From AP-15 sp035538335 (GTDB taxonomy: Bacteria; Pseudomonadota; Alphaproteobacteria; ATCC43930; CGMCC-115725): a stretch of DNA of 64,000 nucleotides. Position numbers and translations under genes: made by a program. The DNA lies in the NCBI GenBank assembly GCA_035538335.1, contig DATLKN010000036.1, positions 1 through 64,000 of the forward strand. Reading direction: 5' to 3'. The notes beneath the pieces were generated by a model. The model was not told the DNA's origin and ran no database searches. It saw nothing but the letters and a program-made list of their open reading frames with translations. Positions 17,017-25,442 of the stretch are shown piece after piece (position 1 is the stretch's first letter; each line of letters begins with the position of its first letter).

Positions 17017-17973
17017 TCACCCCGGCCGCGGCGCGGCGGCGCGGCGCAGCCGGTCGTTGATCGCCCGCCCGAGGCCCTCCTCCGGGATCGGCATCACCGC
17101 GATGCCGGCGAATTCCGGCCGGTCGAGGCGGCGTAGCATCGCAAACAGGTTGGCCGCCGCCTCGGTGAGGTCGCCCGTGCGCGACAGCCACTCGACCGCC
17201 GCGAAGCCCGCCGGCGCCTTTGGCCCGAAGGCGAGGAGCGCTTCGCCCGTCCGCGCCGCGGTCGCCTCCAGGCGCAGCGGCAACGCCGGCGCGTAATGGC
17301 TTTCGAGCATGCCCGGCGAGCGGCGCGGGCCCTCGCTGGCGAGCGATATGCGCCCGAGCAGCGCGGCCAGCTCCTCGAGCGGCACGCCGCCCGGCCGCAG
17401 CAATACCGGCCTCTCCCTTGAGAGGTCGAGAACCGTCGATTCGACGCCGACCGGGCAGCGGCCGGCATCGAGGATCAGGGCGATGCGGCCGCTCAGTTCC
17501 GCGGCGACATGCGCCGCCTCGGTCGGGCTGAGGCGGCCGGAGCGGTTGGCCGAGGGCGCCGCGATCGGCCGCCCGGCGGCGCGCAGCAGCGCCTGTGCGA
17601 CCGGGTGCGCGGGGGCGCGCATCGCGACCGTATCGAGCCCGGCGCTCGCCAGCAGCGACAGCCCGCTATCGGGCCGCCGCGGCAGGACGAGCGACAGCGG
17701 TCCCGGCCAGAACCGCTCGGCCGCGCGGCGGGCGCGCACGTCGAAGAGGGCATGCGCCTCGGCTTCCGCGAGCCCCAAAACATGGATGATCAGCGGGTTG
17801 AAGGCAGGGCGCCCTTTCGTCGCGAATATTTCCGCCACCGCCCGCTCGTCGAGCGCGTCGCCGCCGAGCCCGTAGACCGTCTCGGTCGGAAACGCGACGA
17901 GGGCGCCAGCGCGCAGCAAGCGCGCGGCCTCCTCGATCGCCTCGGGCGCGGCAGGCAGGATCGTTGCGGTCAT
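17017..17973 (-). CDS. tsaC: L-threonylcarbamoyladenylate synthase (Sua5 type)
   Basis: A 318-residue Sua5-type enzyme: N-terminal YrdC domain (LRAGALVAFPTETVYGLGGDA near 19-39, GRPIAAPSANRSG) joined by a linker to the C-terminal Sua5 domain (SPGMLESHYAP marks the linker). It makes threonylcarbamoyl-AMP from threonine, bicarbonate and ATP for the universal t6A37 modification of ANN-decoding tRNAs. The ATG at 17973 gives the usual start MTATILPA. It is divergent from the ParA gene, 67 bp away. The other t6A genes are not in the window. Confidence 0.93.
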   Translation of the reverse strand: MTATILPAAPEAIEEAARLLRAGALVAFPTETVYGLGGDALDERAVAEIFATKGRPAFNPLIIHVLGLAEAEAHALFDVRARRAAERFWPGPLSLVLPRRPDSGLSLLASAGLDTVAMRAPAHPVAQALLRAAGRPIAAPSANRSGRLSPTEAAHVAAELSGRIALILDAGRCPVGVESTVLDLSRERPVLLRPGGVPLEELAALLGRISLASEGPRRSPGMLESHYAPALPLRLEATAARTGEALLAFGPKAPAGFAAVEWLSRTGDLTEAAANLFAMLRRLDRPEFAGIAVMPIPEEGLGRAINDRLRRAAAPRPG

Positions 17974-18040
17974 CGGCGCCACTCTTGTCCTCGTGGCACG
18001 GCTCTCGCAAGATCCTCGCCGACGATAGAGCGGAGCCGGC

Positions 18041-18682
18041 ATGGCGGGACGGGTCATCGCGATCGCGCAGCAGAAGGGCGGCGCCGGCAAGACGACGCTC
18101 GCCGCCCAGCTCGCCGTTGCCTGGGCGCGGGAAGGCGCCCGCGTCGCGCTGCTCGACATCGACCCGCAGGGCAGCCTCGCCGCCTGGGTCGAGCGCCGGC
18201 ACGCCCGCCTCGGCGGCGCGCCGCTCGGCTTCGATTTCGCGGCATTGCCCGGCTGGCGCGCGACGCAATGGGTCGAGGAACAAATGCGCGGCGCCGATCT
18301 CGTCCTCGTCGATGGTCCGCCGCACGCCGAGACCGAGGCGCGGATCGCGGTGCGTGCGGCCGGCCTCGTGCTGGTGCCGATGCAGCCTTCGGCGCTCGAC
18401 CGCTGGGCGACCGAAGCGACGCTGAAGATGGCGCGGGCCGAGCGCCGCGGCGCGCTCGTCGTCCTCAACCGGGTGCCGCCGCGCTCGGGCCTCGCCGAGC
18501 GCATCGCCGGCGAGTTGGCCGAGGCCGGCCAGGCGGTCGCGCAGAGCCGGGTCGGCAACCGCGTCGCGCTCGTTTATGCGATGGAGGCGGGCGAGGGGGT
18601 CGTCGAGAGCGTCGGCGCGAGCCTCGCCGCCGCCGAGATCCGCGCGCTCGCCGCCGAGGTGCGCCGCGCCGCCGGCGGTTGA
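18041..18682 (+). CDS. ParA/MinD-family partition ATPase (orphan)
   Basis: A 213-residue single-domain deviant Walker ATPase. The P-loop is QQKGGAGKTT (10-19) with both the signature and catalytic lysines, Walker A' is VALLDIDPQGS (35-45), and LVLVDGPP is the Walker B strand. It matches the short ParA-like group found alone on alphaproteobacterial chromosomes rather than chromosomal ParA, and no ParB gene follows. Possible jobs are positioning of a protein complex or an element-borne partition function; neither is shown. A GGAG ribosome site precedes the ATG. Confidence 0.85.
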   Translation: MAGRVIAIAQQKGGAGKTTLAAQLAVAWAREGARVALLDIDPQGSLAAWVERRHARLGGAPLGFDFAALPGWRATQWVEEQMRGADLVLVDGPPHAETEARIAVRAAGLVLVPMQPSALDRWATEATLKMARAERRGALVVLNRVPPRSGLAERIAGELAEAGQAVAQSRVGNRVALVYAMEAGEGVVESVGASLAAAEIRALAAEVRRAAGG

Positions 18683-18702
18683 GCAGCGGGCTAGGGTTGT
18701 CG

Positions 18703-18774
18703 CGAGATCGCTTCGCGCGAAATGACACCGCAAAGCGCCGTCATTGCGAGGCGCGGAGCGCCGAAGCAATCTCG
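18703..18774. repeat. Inverted repeat element, family B
   Basis: Reverse unit 18703-18726 (CGAGATCGCTTCG to AATGAC) and forward unit 18740-18774 (GTCATTGCGAGGCGCGGAGC onward to AATCTCG). Same family as 14333-14417 but with the arms in the opposite order. It lies between the ParA stop codon and a decayed gene fragment. Confidence 0.75.
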
Positions 18775-18781
18775 ATCGGCC

Positions 18782-18886
18782 CTATCGCTGGCCGCGCACG
18801 CTCCCGGTCATTAGGATGTGCCAGGGATCGGGCATCTCGCCGACCGCGACCTCGATGAGGCTGGTGCCGCGCCGCTTCAGGGCGGC
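18782..18886 (-). pseudogene. C-terminal remnant of a TPP-dependent enzyme
   Basis: Read on the minus strand, about 34 codons give a segment GTSLIEVAVGEMPDPWHILM ending in a stop at 18782. This closely resembles the last strand and tail of thiamine-pyrophosphate enzymes of the acetolactate synthase/benzoylformate decarboxylase group (typically P-x-LIEVPVG-x-MPDPW). Nothing of the rest of such a gene precedes it: the LysR gene occupies the upstream sequence in another frame. It looks like the stump left by a deletion or rearrangement that brought LysR next to it. Assignment rests on motif memory only. Confidence 0.5.
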
Positions 18887-19803
18887 GGCCCGAGGGTCCA
18901 CGGCGCCGCGCCGGCCATGAAACGGCGAACCAGAAAATCGAGCAGCGCCTCGACCCGCGGCGGACGCGGCCCGCCGGCCGGCGTCAGGATGTTGAGGGCG
19001 AGCGGCGGCGCATGCCAATCGCCGAGAACGGCGACGAGCCGCCCGTCGCGCAATTCTTCCCAGGCGAGAAAATCGGGCTGCAGCGCGACCCCGATGCCGG
19101 CGGCGAGCGCCCATTCGAGCGCCTCGGCGTTGGTCGCGCTGAGCGGCCCCTTGACGGCGACGCTCTCTTCGGCCCCGGCGGCGTTGGTGAACCGCCACCG
19201 CTCGCCGCTCGCCTGATAGCTGTAGGCGAGGCAGGTGTGGCTCTCCAGATCGCGCGGGCGCTGCGGCGTGCCGCGGCGCGCGAAATAAGCGGGCGCGCCG
19301 ACGACCCAGCGGCGCACCGGGCACAGCCGGCGCGCGAGGAGGCTCGAATCCGGCAGGTCGGCGATGCGGACCGCGACATCGATGCCGCCGGCGACGAGAT
19401 CGACGATGCGGTCGTCGAGCTGCAGATCGATCGAGACTTCCGGGTAGGCGGCGAGAAAAACGGGCAATGCCGGAGCGACGTGCCTGAGTCCGAACGACAT
19501 CGGCGCGGCAAGCCGCACGCGGCCGCGCAGCGCCGCCGATTTGGCGTGCGCCTCGGCCTCGACCGCCTCGCCCTCGGCGAGGATCTGCGCCGCGCGCACC
19601 GCCAGCACGCGGCCGGTCTCGGTCAGCGCGAAGCGGCGCGAGGTGCGGTGGATCAGCCGTTCGCCGGTGCGCGCTTCGAGCCGCGCGAGCGCCTTCGATA
19701 CGGTCGCGGCGGAGACCCCGAGCTCGCCGGCAGCGCCCGCGAACGAGCCGGTTTGCGCGATCTTGGCGAAGATCGCCCAGGCTTCGAGATCGGGCAGCGG
19801 CAT
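18877..19803 (-). CDS. LysR-family transcriptional regulator
   Basis: A 308-residue LysR regulator: N-terminal winged helix-turn-helix (DLEAWAIFAKIAQTGSFAGAAGELGVSAATVSKALARLE region, residues 5-43) followed by a periplasmic-binding-like effector domain (from about 90). It is divergent from a pirin gene, with a perfect palindrome 16-36 bp before its start, the expected layout for autoregulation and control of the neighbour. The last codons run into the remnant of another gene, so the extreme C-terminus (PWTLGPPP) may be non-ancestral. Effector unknown. Confidence 0.9.
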   Translation of the reverse strand: MPLPDLEAWAIFAKIAQTGSFAGAAGELGVSAATVSKALARLEARTGERLIHRTSRRFALTETGRVLAVRAAQILAEGEAVEAEAHAKSAALRGRVRLAAPMSFGLRHVAPALPVFLAAYPEVSIDLQLDDRIVDLVAGGIDVAVRIADLPDSSLLARRLCPVRRWVVGAPAYFARRGTPQRPRDLESHTCLAYSYQASGERWRFTNAAGAEESVAVKGPLSATNAEALEWALAAGIGVALQPDFLAWEELRDGRLVAVLGDWHAPPLALNILTPAGGPRPPRVEALLDFLVRRFMAGAAPWTLGPPP

Positions 19804-19818
19804 GCCTCGCCCTCAAGA

Positions 19819-19839
19819 ATGGAAAGCATGACTTTCCAT
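19819..19839. promoter_or_regulatory. Palindromic operator candidate between LysR and pirin genes
   Basis: Perfect 8-bp inverted repeat ATGGAAAG (19819-19826) and CTTTCCAT (19832-19839) around CATGA, in the 118-bp divergent intergenic region and much more AT-rich than its surroundings. The dyad is close to the LysR start, where LysR proteins usually bind. It is not the textbook T-N11-A, so assignment to this LysR is by position. Confidence 0.5.
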
Positions 19840-19921
19840 CTTTTCTATTTTCCGCATCGGCGTCGAGCGCCATCTTCAATCCGACACGAGACGGAACCCG
19901 CTTTCAACCCGAGTACCCGAG

Positions 19922-20620
19922 ATGATCGAACTGAGACCCTATGCCGAGCTGGGCGGCGCCGATCGCGGCTGGCTCAAAACTCGGCACCACTTCTCCTTCG
20001 CCGAATACTACGACTCGGCACGGATGGGCTGGGGTCGGCTCAGAGTGTGGAACGACGACGAGATCGCCGCCGGCTCCGGCTTTCCGCCGCACCCGCATGC
20101 CGACATGGAGATCATCACCTATGTCCGCGACGGCGCCATCACCCACCGGGATTCGGTCGGCAACAGCGGCCGCACCGAAGCCGGCGACGTGCAGGTCATG
20201 TCGGCCGGCTCCGGCATCCGCCATTCCGAATACAACCTCGAAGGCGGGACGACCCGCGTCTTCCAGATCTGGATCGAGCCGACGACGCGCGGCGGCCCGC
20301 CATCCTGGGGGGCGAGGCCGTTTCCGAAAGCCGACCGTTCGGGCCGCTTCGTGACCTTGGCGAGCGGCTTTGCCGGCGACAAGGAGGCCTTGCCGATCCG
20401 CGCCGACGCGCGCGTAATGGGCGCGACGATCAGGAAGGGCGAGCGCCTCGCACTCGATCTCGAGCCGAACCGGCACGTCTATCTGGTGCCGGCGACGGGA
20501 GCGGTCGAACTCGACGGGACTCGCGTCGCGGCGCGCGACGGCGCCGCGATCACGGGCCTCGCCAACGTTGAAATCGTTGCAGTCGAGGATTCCGAGATCG
20601 TCCTGGTCGAGACCGCCTGA
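19922..20620 (+). CDS. Pirin-family bicupin
   Basis: A 232-residue pirin (YhhW-like) with two cupin barrels. The N-terminal metal site is complete: His57 and His59 (FPPHPHADME), His101 and Glu103 (GIRHSEYN). Bacterial pirins bind Fe or Ni/Cu and several show quercetin 2,3-dioxygenase activity; others sense oxidative state. The gene is divergent from a LysR regulator, a frequently seen pairing in which the regulator responds to redox or phenolic signals. No ribosome site is obvious beyond a weak GAG before the ATG. Function beyond metal binding is open. Confidence 0.9.
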   Translation: MIELRPYAELGGADRGWLKTRHHFSFAEYYDSARMGWGRLRVWNDDEIAAGSGFPPHPHADMEIITYVRDGAITHRDSVGNSGRTEAGDVQVMSAGSGIRHSEYNLEGGTTRVFQIWIEPTTRGGPPSWGARPFPKADRSGRFVTLASGFAGDKEALPIRADARVMGATIRKGERLALDLEPNRHVYLVPATGAVELDGTRVAARDGAAITGLANVEIVAVEDSEIVLVETA

Positions 20621-20699
20621 ACAGGTATCCGCTGCCGGGACACGGTCTCGCTCTCGGGTTATGCTGGGCGGCCAAGTTCCGGTGAAGGCGAACAGCGGC

Positions 20700-21662
20700 A
20701 TGAGCGCGATCTGGCCGGAAATCCCCTACCGGGATTGGCGCGACACCTGTTCCGCGCTGCATCTCTACGCGCAGATCGTCGGCAAGTACCGGCTGGCGCG
20801 GAGCCCGTGGGTCAACCATTCCTGGCACGCGACCTTCTATGTCGATGCGCGCGGGCTGACGACGTCTCTCGTTCCGGATGCGGGCGGCATCGAAATCCTC
20901 TTCGATCTTCTCGATCATGCCGTGATCGGGCGGGCGGCGGACGGGCGGATGGCCCAGTTCTCTCTCGAGCCGATGTCCGTCGCCGAGTTTCATGCCCGGT
21001 TCATCGACTTGATCCGCCAGCTCGGAGGGGACGCCGAGTTCCACGGCCGGCCGAACGAGATCCCGGATCCGGTCCGCTTTCGCGACGACCGGCAGCAGCG
21101 GCCCTACGACGCCGAGGCGGTGACGCGCTTCTTCCGCGCCCTCGTCGCGATCGATCCCGTGTTCCGGCGGTTTCGCACCGGCTATATCGGCAAGGTCAGC
21201 CCCGTCCATCTTTTCTGGGGCAGCTTCGATCTCGCCGTGACCCGGTTCTCCGGCCGGCCGGCGCCATTGCATCCCGGCGGCATTCCCTCATTGCCGGACG
21301 CGGTGACGCGCGAAGCCTACAGCCACGAGGTCTCCTCCGCCGGCTTCTGGCCGGGGGACGCACAGACTGGTTTCGCGGCCTTCTATTCCTATGCCTATCC
21401 CGCTCCGAAGGGCTTTGCCGAGGCGCGCCCGGCGGCCGAGGGCGCGTATTTCGATCGAAGGCTCGGCGAGTTCCTGCTGCCTTACGAAATTGTGCGGGGA
21501 TCGAGCGACCCCGAGGCCACATTGATGGCCTTTCTCGAAAGCACGTACCGGGCCGCGGCCGATCTCGGGGGCTGGGATCGCGACGCTTTCGAGGCGCCGA
21601 TCGGCGAGCCGCGCCGGCCGCGGGCCGTTCCCCCGGATCGTCCGGCGCCGGCGCGCAACTGA
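20700..21662 (+). CDS. DUF5996 family protein
   Basis: A 320-residue soluble protein beginning MSAIWPEIPYRDWRDTCSALHL, a start typical of DUF5996, with conserved patches SPWVNHSWHATFYVDARGLTT and SPVHLFWGSFDLAVTRFSGR. The family has no assigned function. Aromatic and His residues cluster in both patches. The ATG at 20700 is used because the homologous start aligns there; an in-frame ATG at 20661 would add 13 residues. It follows the pirin gene by 79 bp on the same strand. The last 20 residues are Pro/Arg-rich and probably disordered. Confidence 0.7.
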   Translation: MSAIWPEIPYRDWRDTCSALHLYAQIVGKYRLARSPWVNHSWHATFYVDARGLTTSLVPDAGGIEILFDLLDHAVIGRAADGRMAQFSLEPMSVAEFHARFIDLIRQLGGDAEFHGRPNEIPDPVRFRDDRQQRPYDAEAVTRFFRALVAIDPVFRRFRTGYIGKVSPVHLFWGSFDLAVTRFSGRPAPLHPGGIPSLPDAVTREAYSHEVSSAGFWPGDAQTGFAAFYSYAYPAPKGFAEARPAAEGAYFDRRLGEFLLPYEIVRGSSDPEATLMAFLESTYRAAADLGGWDRDAFEAPIGEPRRPRAVPPDRPAPARN

Positions 21663-21759
21663 GTCGCCGGACATCGTCGCCGAGGCCTCTTTCGCCTTCT
21701 AAGGCAACAGCCCGCTTGCTACGATCTCGCCGACCTCAACGGGCGCCGGAGGTGATGCC

Positions 21760-22881
21760 ATGGCAGATCGAGCGCCGTCCGCCGCGCCTGCTCCGGCGCC
21801 GGCCGAAATGCCGCCGAGAGGCCGGTTGCGCCGCTCCCGCGAGATCGTCCTGCGGCTCGCCATCCTGGCGGCGGCGGGCATCGTCCTTGTGTTGTTTACG
21901 ACGCAATGGAGCCGCTGGGTCGGCGACAGCAGCCGGCAGCAGACCGACGACGCCTATATCCACGGCGATTTGACGCCGCTCAGCGCCCAGATCGATGGCG
22001 ACGTGCGGCATGTCGCGGTCAACGACTTCCAGCAAGTCGAAAAGGGCGACCTCTTGGTGCAGATCGACGACGCCGACTACAAGGCGCGCGTTGCGCAGGT
22101 GCAGGCGGCGCTGCTCGGGGCGCAGGCCGCGATCGCCAACATCAAGGCGCTGAAGGCGAAGCAGAAGGCGCAGGTCGTGGCCGCCGAGGCCGCGATCACT
22201 GCGACCGAGGCCGATGTCGTGCGCACCCGCGATGAAGCGCGGCGGCAGCGGGCGCTGCTCGCCGCGACCTTCGGCACGCCGCAATCGGTCGAGCAGGCGG
22301 ATGCGGCGGAAAAGCGCTTTGCCGCGACGCTCGCGCGCGACCAGGCGGCGCTCGCTGCGCAGCGCAGCGAGCAGGCGGTGCTCGACACGCAGGAGTCGGT
22401 ATTGCGCGCCGACATGAAGGCGAAAAAGGCGGCGCTCGACCTCGCCGAGATCAACCTCGGCTATACCCGCATCACCGCGCCTGTTTCGGGCGAGGTCAGC
22501 GAGCGCAACGTGTACGATGGGCAATACGTCCATGCCGGGACGCAAATCATCTCGATCGTGCCGCTCAACAATCTGTGGGTCGTCGCCAACTACCGGGAAA
22601 CCCAACTGACGCATGTCGAAGTCGGCCAACGCGCCGAGATCCGCGTCGACACCTTTCCGGGCGTCGTTCTCGGGGCCCGCGTCGACAGCATCGCGCCGGC
22701 GAGCGGGGCGCAGTTCAGCCTGCTGCCGCCCGACAACGCCACCGGCAATTTCACCAAGGTCGTGCAGCGCATCCCGGTCAAACTGCGCCTCGACCCGAAG
22801 AACCCGCTGCAAGGCAAGTTGCGGCCCGGCATGTCGGTCGTCGCGACGATCCTGACCGACAGCAAGCCGCCCCGGCGATGA
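21760..22881 (+). CDS. EmrA/HlyD-type membrane fusion protein
   Basis: A 373-residue periplasmic adaptor: short cytosolic N-terminus (Pro/Ala-rich), one inner-membrane anchor (about 31-48), a barrel-sandwich/lipoyl half (DAYIHGDLTPLSAQIDGDV), a long alpha-helical hairpin (about 108-240, Ala/Lys/Glu-rich), the second lipoyl half (INLGYTRITAPVSGEV) and a beta-barrel. It would bridge the EmrB-like pump to an outer-membrane channel. Strong ribosome site GGAGGTG. It overlaps the pump gene by 4 bp and heads a four-gene operon. No TolC-type gene is in the window. Confidence 0.9.
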   Translation: MADRAPSAAPAPAPAEMPPRGRLRRSREIVLRLAILAAAGIVLVLFTTQWSRWVGDSSRQQTDDAYIHGDLTPLSAQIDGDVRHVAVNDFQQVEKGDLLVQIDDADYKARVAQVQAALLGAQAAIANIKALKAKQKAQVVAAEAAITATEADVVRTRDEARRQRALLAATFGTPQSVEQADAAEKRFAATLARDQAALAAQRSEQAVLDTQESVLRADMKAKKAALDLAEINLGYTRITAPVSGEVSERNVYDGQYVHAGTQIISIVPLNNLWVVANYRETQLTHVEVGQRAEIRVDTFPGVVLGARVDSIAPASGAQFSLLPPDNATGNFTKVVQRIPVKLRLDPKNPLQGKLRPGMSVVATILTDSKPPRR

Positions 22882-24491
22882 CCGTTCCGGCCCTCGCCGC
22901 CGCTTCGGCGCTGCCGCTGGCGCTGCGCGGCCGTTGCGAGCGGCCGTTCATCGGCGTGATGGCGGTCATGCTGGGCGCCGTCATCTCGACCCTCAACGTG
23001 CGCATCACCAGCTTCGGGCTCGCCGACATCCGCGGCGGGCTCGGGCTCGGCTTCGACGCGGGGTCGTGGGTCAGCACCGTCTTCGGCGCGTCGCAAATGG
23101 TGGTGACGCCGGCCGCCGCCTGGATGAGCACCGTGCTCGGCACCCGGCGGGTATTGCTGTGGACCGGCACGGTCTTCGCCGTGACCTCGCTGTTTCCGCC
23201 CTTCACGCACGATTATGCGAGCCTGATCGCCTTGCAATGCGTGCGCGGGCTCGCGGTCGGCGCCTTCATTCCGGCGGCGCTCGGCTTCGTGCTGCGCAGC
23301 CTCGCGCCGCAATGGTGGATCTGGGGCATCGCCGCCTACGGCTTCCGCTTCGTCTTTTCGCAGAACATCGGCGGCGCGCTCGAGGGCTGGTATTCCGACA
23401 CCGGGCATTGGCAGTGGATCTTTTGGCAGAACTGCCTCTTGACCCCGATCATGACCGCCCTCGCCGCGGTCTCGATGCCGCGCCGGCCGATCGACCGGGC
23501 GCTGCTCGCACGCACCGACTGGACGGGCGTCCTCTATGCCGGGATCGGCTTCGGGCTCGTCTATGCCGGGCTCGATCAGGGCAACCGCCTCGACTGGTTC
23601 CATTCCGGCACCGTCAATGGCTTGCTGCTCGCCGGCGGGCTGCTCGTCCTCGCCTTTCTCGCCCATGAAGGCCGCGCCCAATTTCCGCTCATTCATTTGC
23701 GTGTGCTGATGCAGCCGAATATCGCGATCCCCTCCGTGCTGATCTCGATCTTCGGTTTCGGGGTGATGGCGACCTCCTTCGTGCTGCCCGATTACCTGAC
23801 CCGCGTGCAAGGCTTGCGGGCGCTCGAGATCAGCGATGCGCTCTACTGGGTGGCGTTGCCACAGATCGTATTGGTGCCGCTCGTTGCGCTTCTCGTGCAG
23901 CGCATCGAAGCGCGCCTCCTCCTCGTGTTCGGCTTTGCCGTGATTTCGGTCGGCAGCTGGCTCGACACCGGCATTACCCACGATTGGGTCAGCGCCAATT
24001 TCATCCCGTCGGCGGCGATCGAAGCGGTCGGGCTCGCCTTCGCGATCACCGCCCTCGTGACCTTCGCCGTCGCCAACATCACGCCGCCGCAGGCCGCCGC
24101 GATCGCCGCGACGATCCAGATTTCGCGCCTGCTCGGCAACGAAATCGGCCTCGCCGCGATGCAGACCTTCGTGCGGGTGCGCGAGCAGGTCTACTCGAAC
24201 CTGATCGGCCTGCATGTGGTCTCCGGCTCGCCGGCCGTCGCGCAGGCGACGACGGCGTTCGCCGGGCGGTTCGGCGCTCGCCAGACGGGGCTCGGCAATG
24301 CCTCGCTGCAAGGCGCCGGGTTGCTCGCGAACCTGGTGCGGCGCGAGGCCTTTGTCCTTTCCTATATCGACGCCTTCTGGCTGATCGCCTGGGTGACCGC
24401 AGCCGGCATCCTGCTCGTCCTGCTGCTGCGGCCGCCGCCGCCCAATCCGCTGACGCCGCCGCGCATCATGCCGGCCGGCCCGCCGCTTTGA
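22878..24491 (+). CDS. EmrB-type DHA2 efflux transporter
   Basis: A 537-residue polytopic membrane protein of the DHA2 drug:H+ antiporter family with about 14 helices. The start overlaps the adaptor stop codon (ATGA). Segments such as ISTLNVRITSFGLADIRGGL in helix 1 and QISRLLGNEIGLAAMQTFV late in the protein correspond to EmrB. Motif A after helix 2 is weakened (MSTVLGTRRVLLWTG lacks the usual D-R-x-GRK), a variation seen in some family members. It should export hydrophobic compounds through the adaptor. A potassium channel gene follows after 15 bp. Confidence 0.88.
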   Translation: MTVPALAAASALPLALRGRCERPFIGVMAVMLGAVISTLNVRITSFGLADIRGGLGLGFDAGSWVSTVFGASQMVVTPAAAWMSTVLGTRRVLLWTGTVFAVTSLFPPFTHDYASLIALQCVRGLAVGAFIPAALGFVLRSLAPQWWIWGIAAYGFRFVFSQNIGGALEGWYSDTGHWQWIFWQNCLLTPIMTALAAVSMPRRPIDRALLARTDWTGVLYAGIGFGLVYAGLDQGNRLDWFHSGTVNGLLLAGGLLVLAFLAHEGRAQFPLIHLRVLMQPNIAIPSVLISIFGFGVMATSFVLPDYLTRVQGLRALEISDALYWVALPQIVLVPLVALLVQRIEARLLLVFGFAVISVGSWLDTGITHDWVSANFIPSAAIEAVGLAFAITALVTFAVANITPPQAAAIAATIQISRLLGNEIGLAAMQTFVRVREQVYSNLIGLHVVSGSPAVAQATTAFAGRFGARQTGLGNASLQGAGLLANLVRREAFVLSYIDAFWLIAWVTAAGILLVLLLRPPPPNPLTPPRIMPAGPPL

Positions 24492-24506
24492 CGAAGGAGA
24501 CGCGCG

Positions 24507-25439
24507 GTGAAGCAGACCGGCCGGTCGCGCGGGAAGGCGGCGCGGGGGCATCTCGGCTCCTATGAGTTCCGCAAGCAGGGGATTTCGCGTTTCGATCTGC
24601 GCGATCCCTATCATCTCGCGATCACGCTGAGCTGGCCGCAATTCCTCTCGGCATTGCTCGCGCTCTATCTCTGCGCAAACCTCGTCTTCGCGGCGCTGTT
24701 CTGGCTGGCTCCGGGTTCGGTCGCCAATGCCCGCCCGCACAATTTCGCGGACGCCTTCTTTTTCAGCATCGAAACGATCGCGACGGTCGGCTATGGCGAG
24801 ATGTACCCGGCGACGCTCTACGGCCATCTGCTCGCCTCGCTCGAGATCGTCTGCGGGCTCGCCTTTACGGCGATCCTGACCGGCCTCACTTTCGTGCGCT
24901 TTTCGCGGCCGCGCGCCAAGCTGGTGTTCGCCTCCAACCCGGTGGTGGCGATGCACAACGGCAAGCCGACCCTGATGCTGCAGATCGGCAACGGGCGTGT
25001 CGGCGCGCTGGCGGACGCGACGGCGAAGCTCAACATCATGCTCGCCGAAACCGCCGTCGACGGCACGCGGCTGCGCCGCTTGCAGGAGCTGCGGCTCGAG
25101 CGGGCCCACATACCGCTCTTTCCCCTGTCCTGGACCCTGATGCACGTGCTCGACGACAAGAGCCCGCTCTACGGCTTTGACGCGGCGCGGGCTATGGCGG
25201 CGGAGGCGGGGGTGTTCGTCACCTTCGAGGCGCGCGACCCGACGCTCGCGACATTGGTGCACGAGATCCGCACCTACAGGCCGCAGGACATCCGCTTCGG
25301 CATGCGCTACAGGGATGCCATCAGCGTCGCGGCGGACGGCACGCCGGTCGTCGATCTCGATGCGATCGGCACGCTCGAACCGGATGTCGGCGACCGCGCG
25401 GAACACGGCTGGACGGAGCACGAGGAAGGATGGAGGTAG
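24507..25439 (+). CDS. KirBac-type inward-rectifier potassium channel
   Basis: A 310-residue two-helix channel: outer helix about 45-68, pore helix and selectivity filter T93-V-G-Y-G-E-M99, inner helix about 107-130, then the cytoplasmic Kir immunoglobulin-like domain (RFSRPRAKLVFA, NGKPTLMLQIGNGR). These segments identify KirBac rather than KcsA-like channels. The inner-helix glycine hinge (LTGL) is present. Likely passes K+ inward under lipid and ligand control. GTG start with an ideal GAAGGAG site. It lies in the efflux operon, three bases before the NHL gene, an unusual association. Confidence 0.9.
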   Translation: MKQTGRSRGKAARGHLGSYEFRKQGISRFDLRDPYHLAITLSWPQFLSALLALYLCANLVFAALFWLAPGSVANARPHNFADAFFFSIETIATVGYGEMYPATLYGHLLASLEIVCGLAFTAILTGLTFVRFSRPRAKLVFASNPVVAMHNGKPTLMLQIGNGRVGALADATAKLNIMLAETAVDGTRLRRLQELRLERAHIPLFPLSWTLMHVLDDKSPLYGFDAARAMAAEAGVFVTFEARDPTLATLVHEIRTYRPQDIRFGMRYRDAISVAADGTPVVDLDAIGTLEPDVGDRAEHGWTEHEEGWR

Positions 25440-25442
25440 AGG

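Noticed and set aside
18041..18682. ParA gene as evidence of a plasmid or chromid partition locus.
   Set aside because: No ParB gene or repeated parS-like sites nearby; the short orphan type is frequent on chromosomes.
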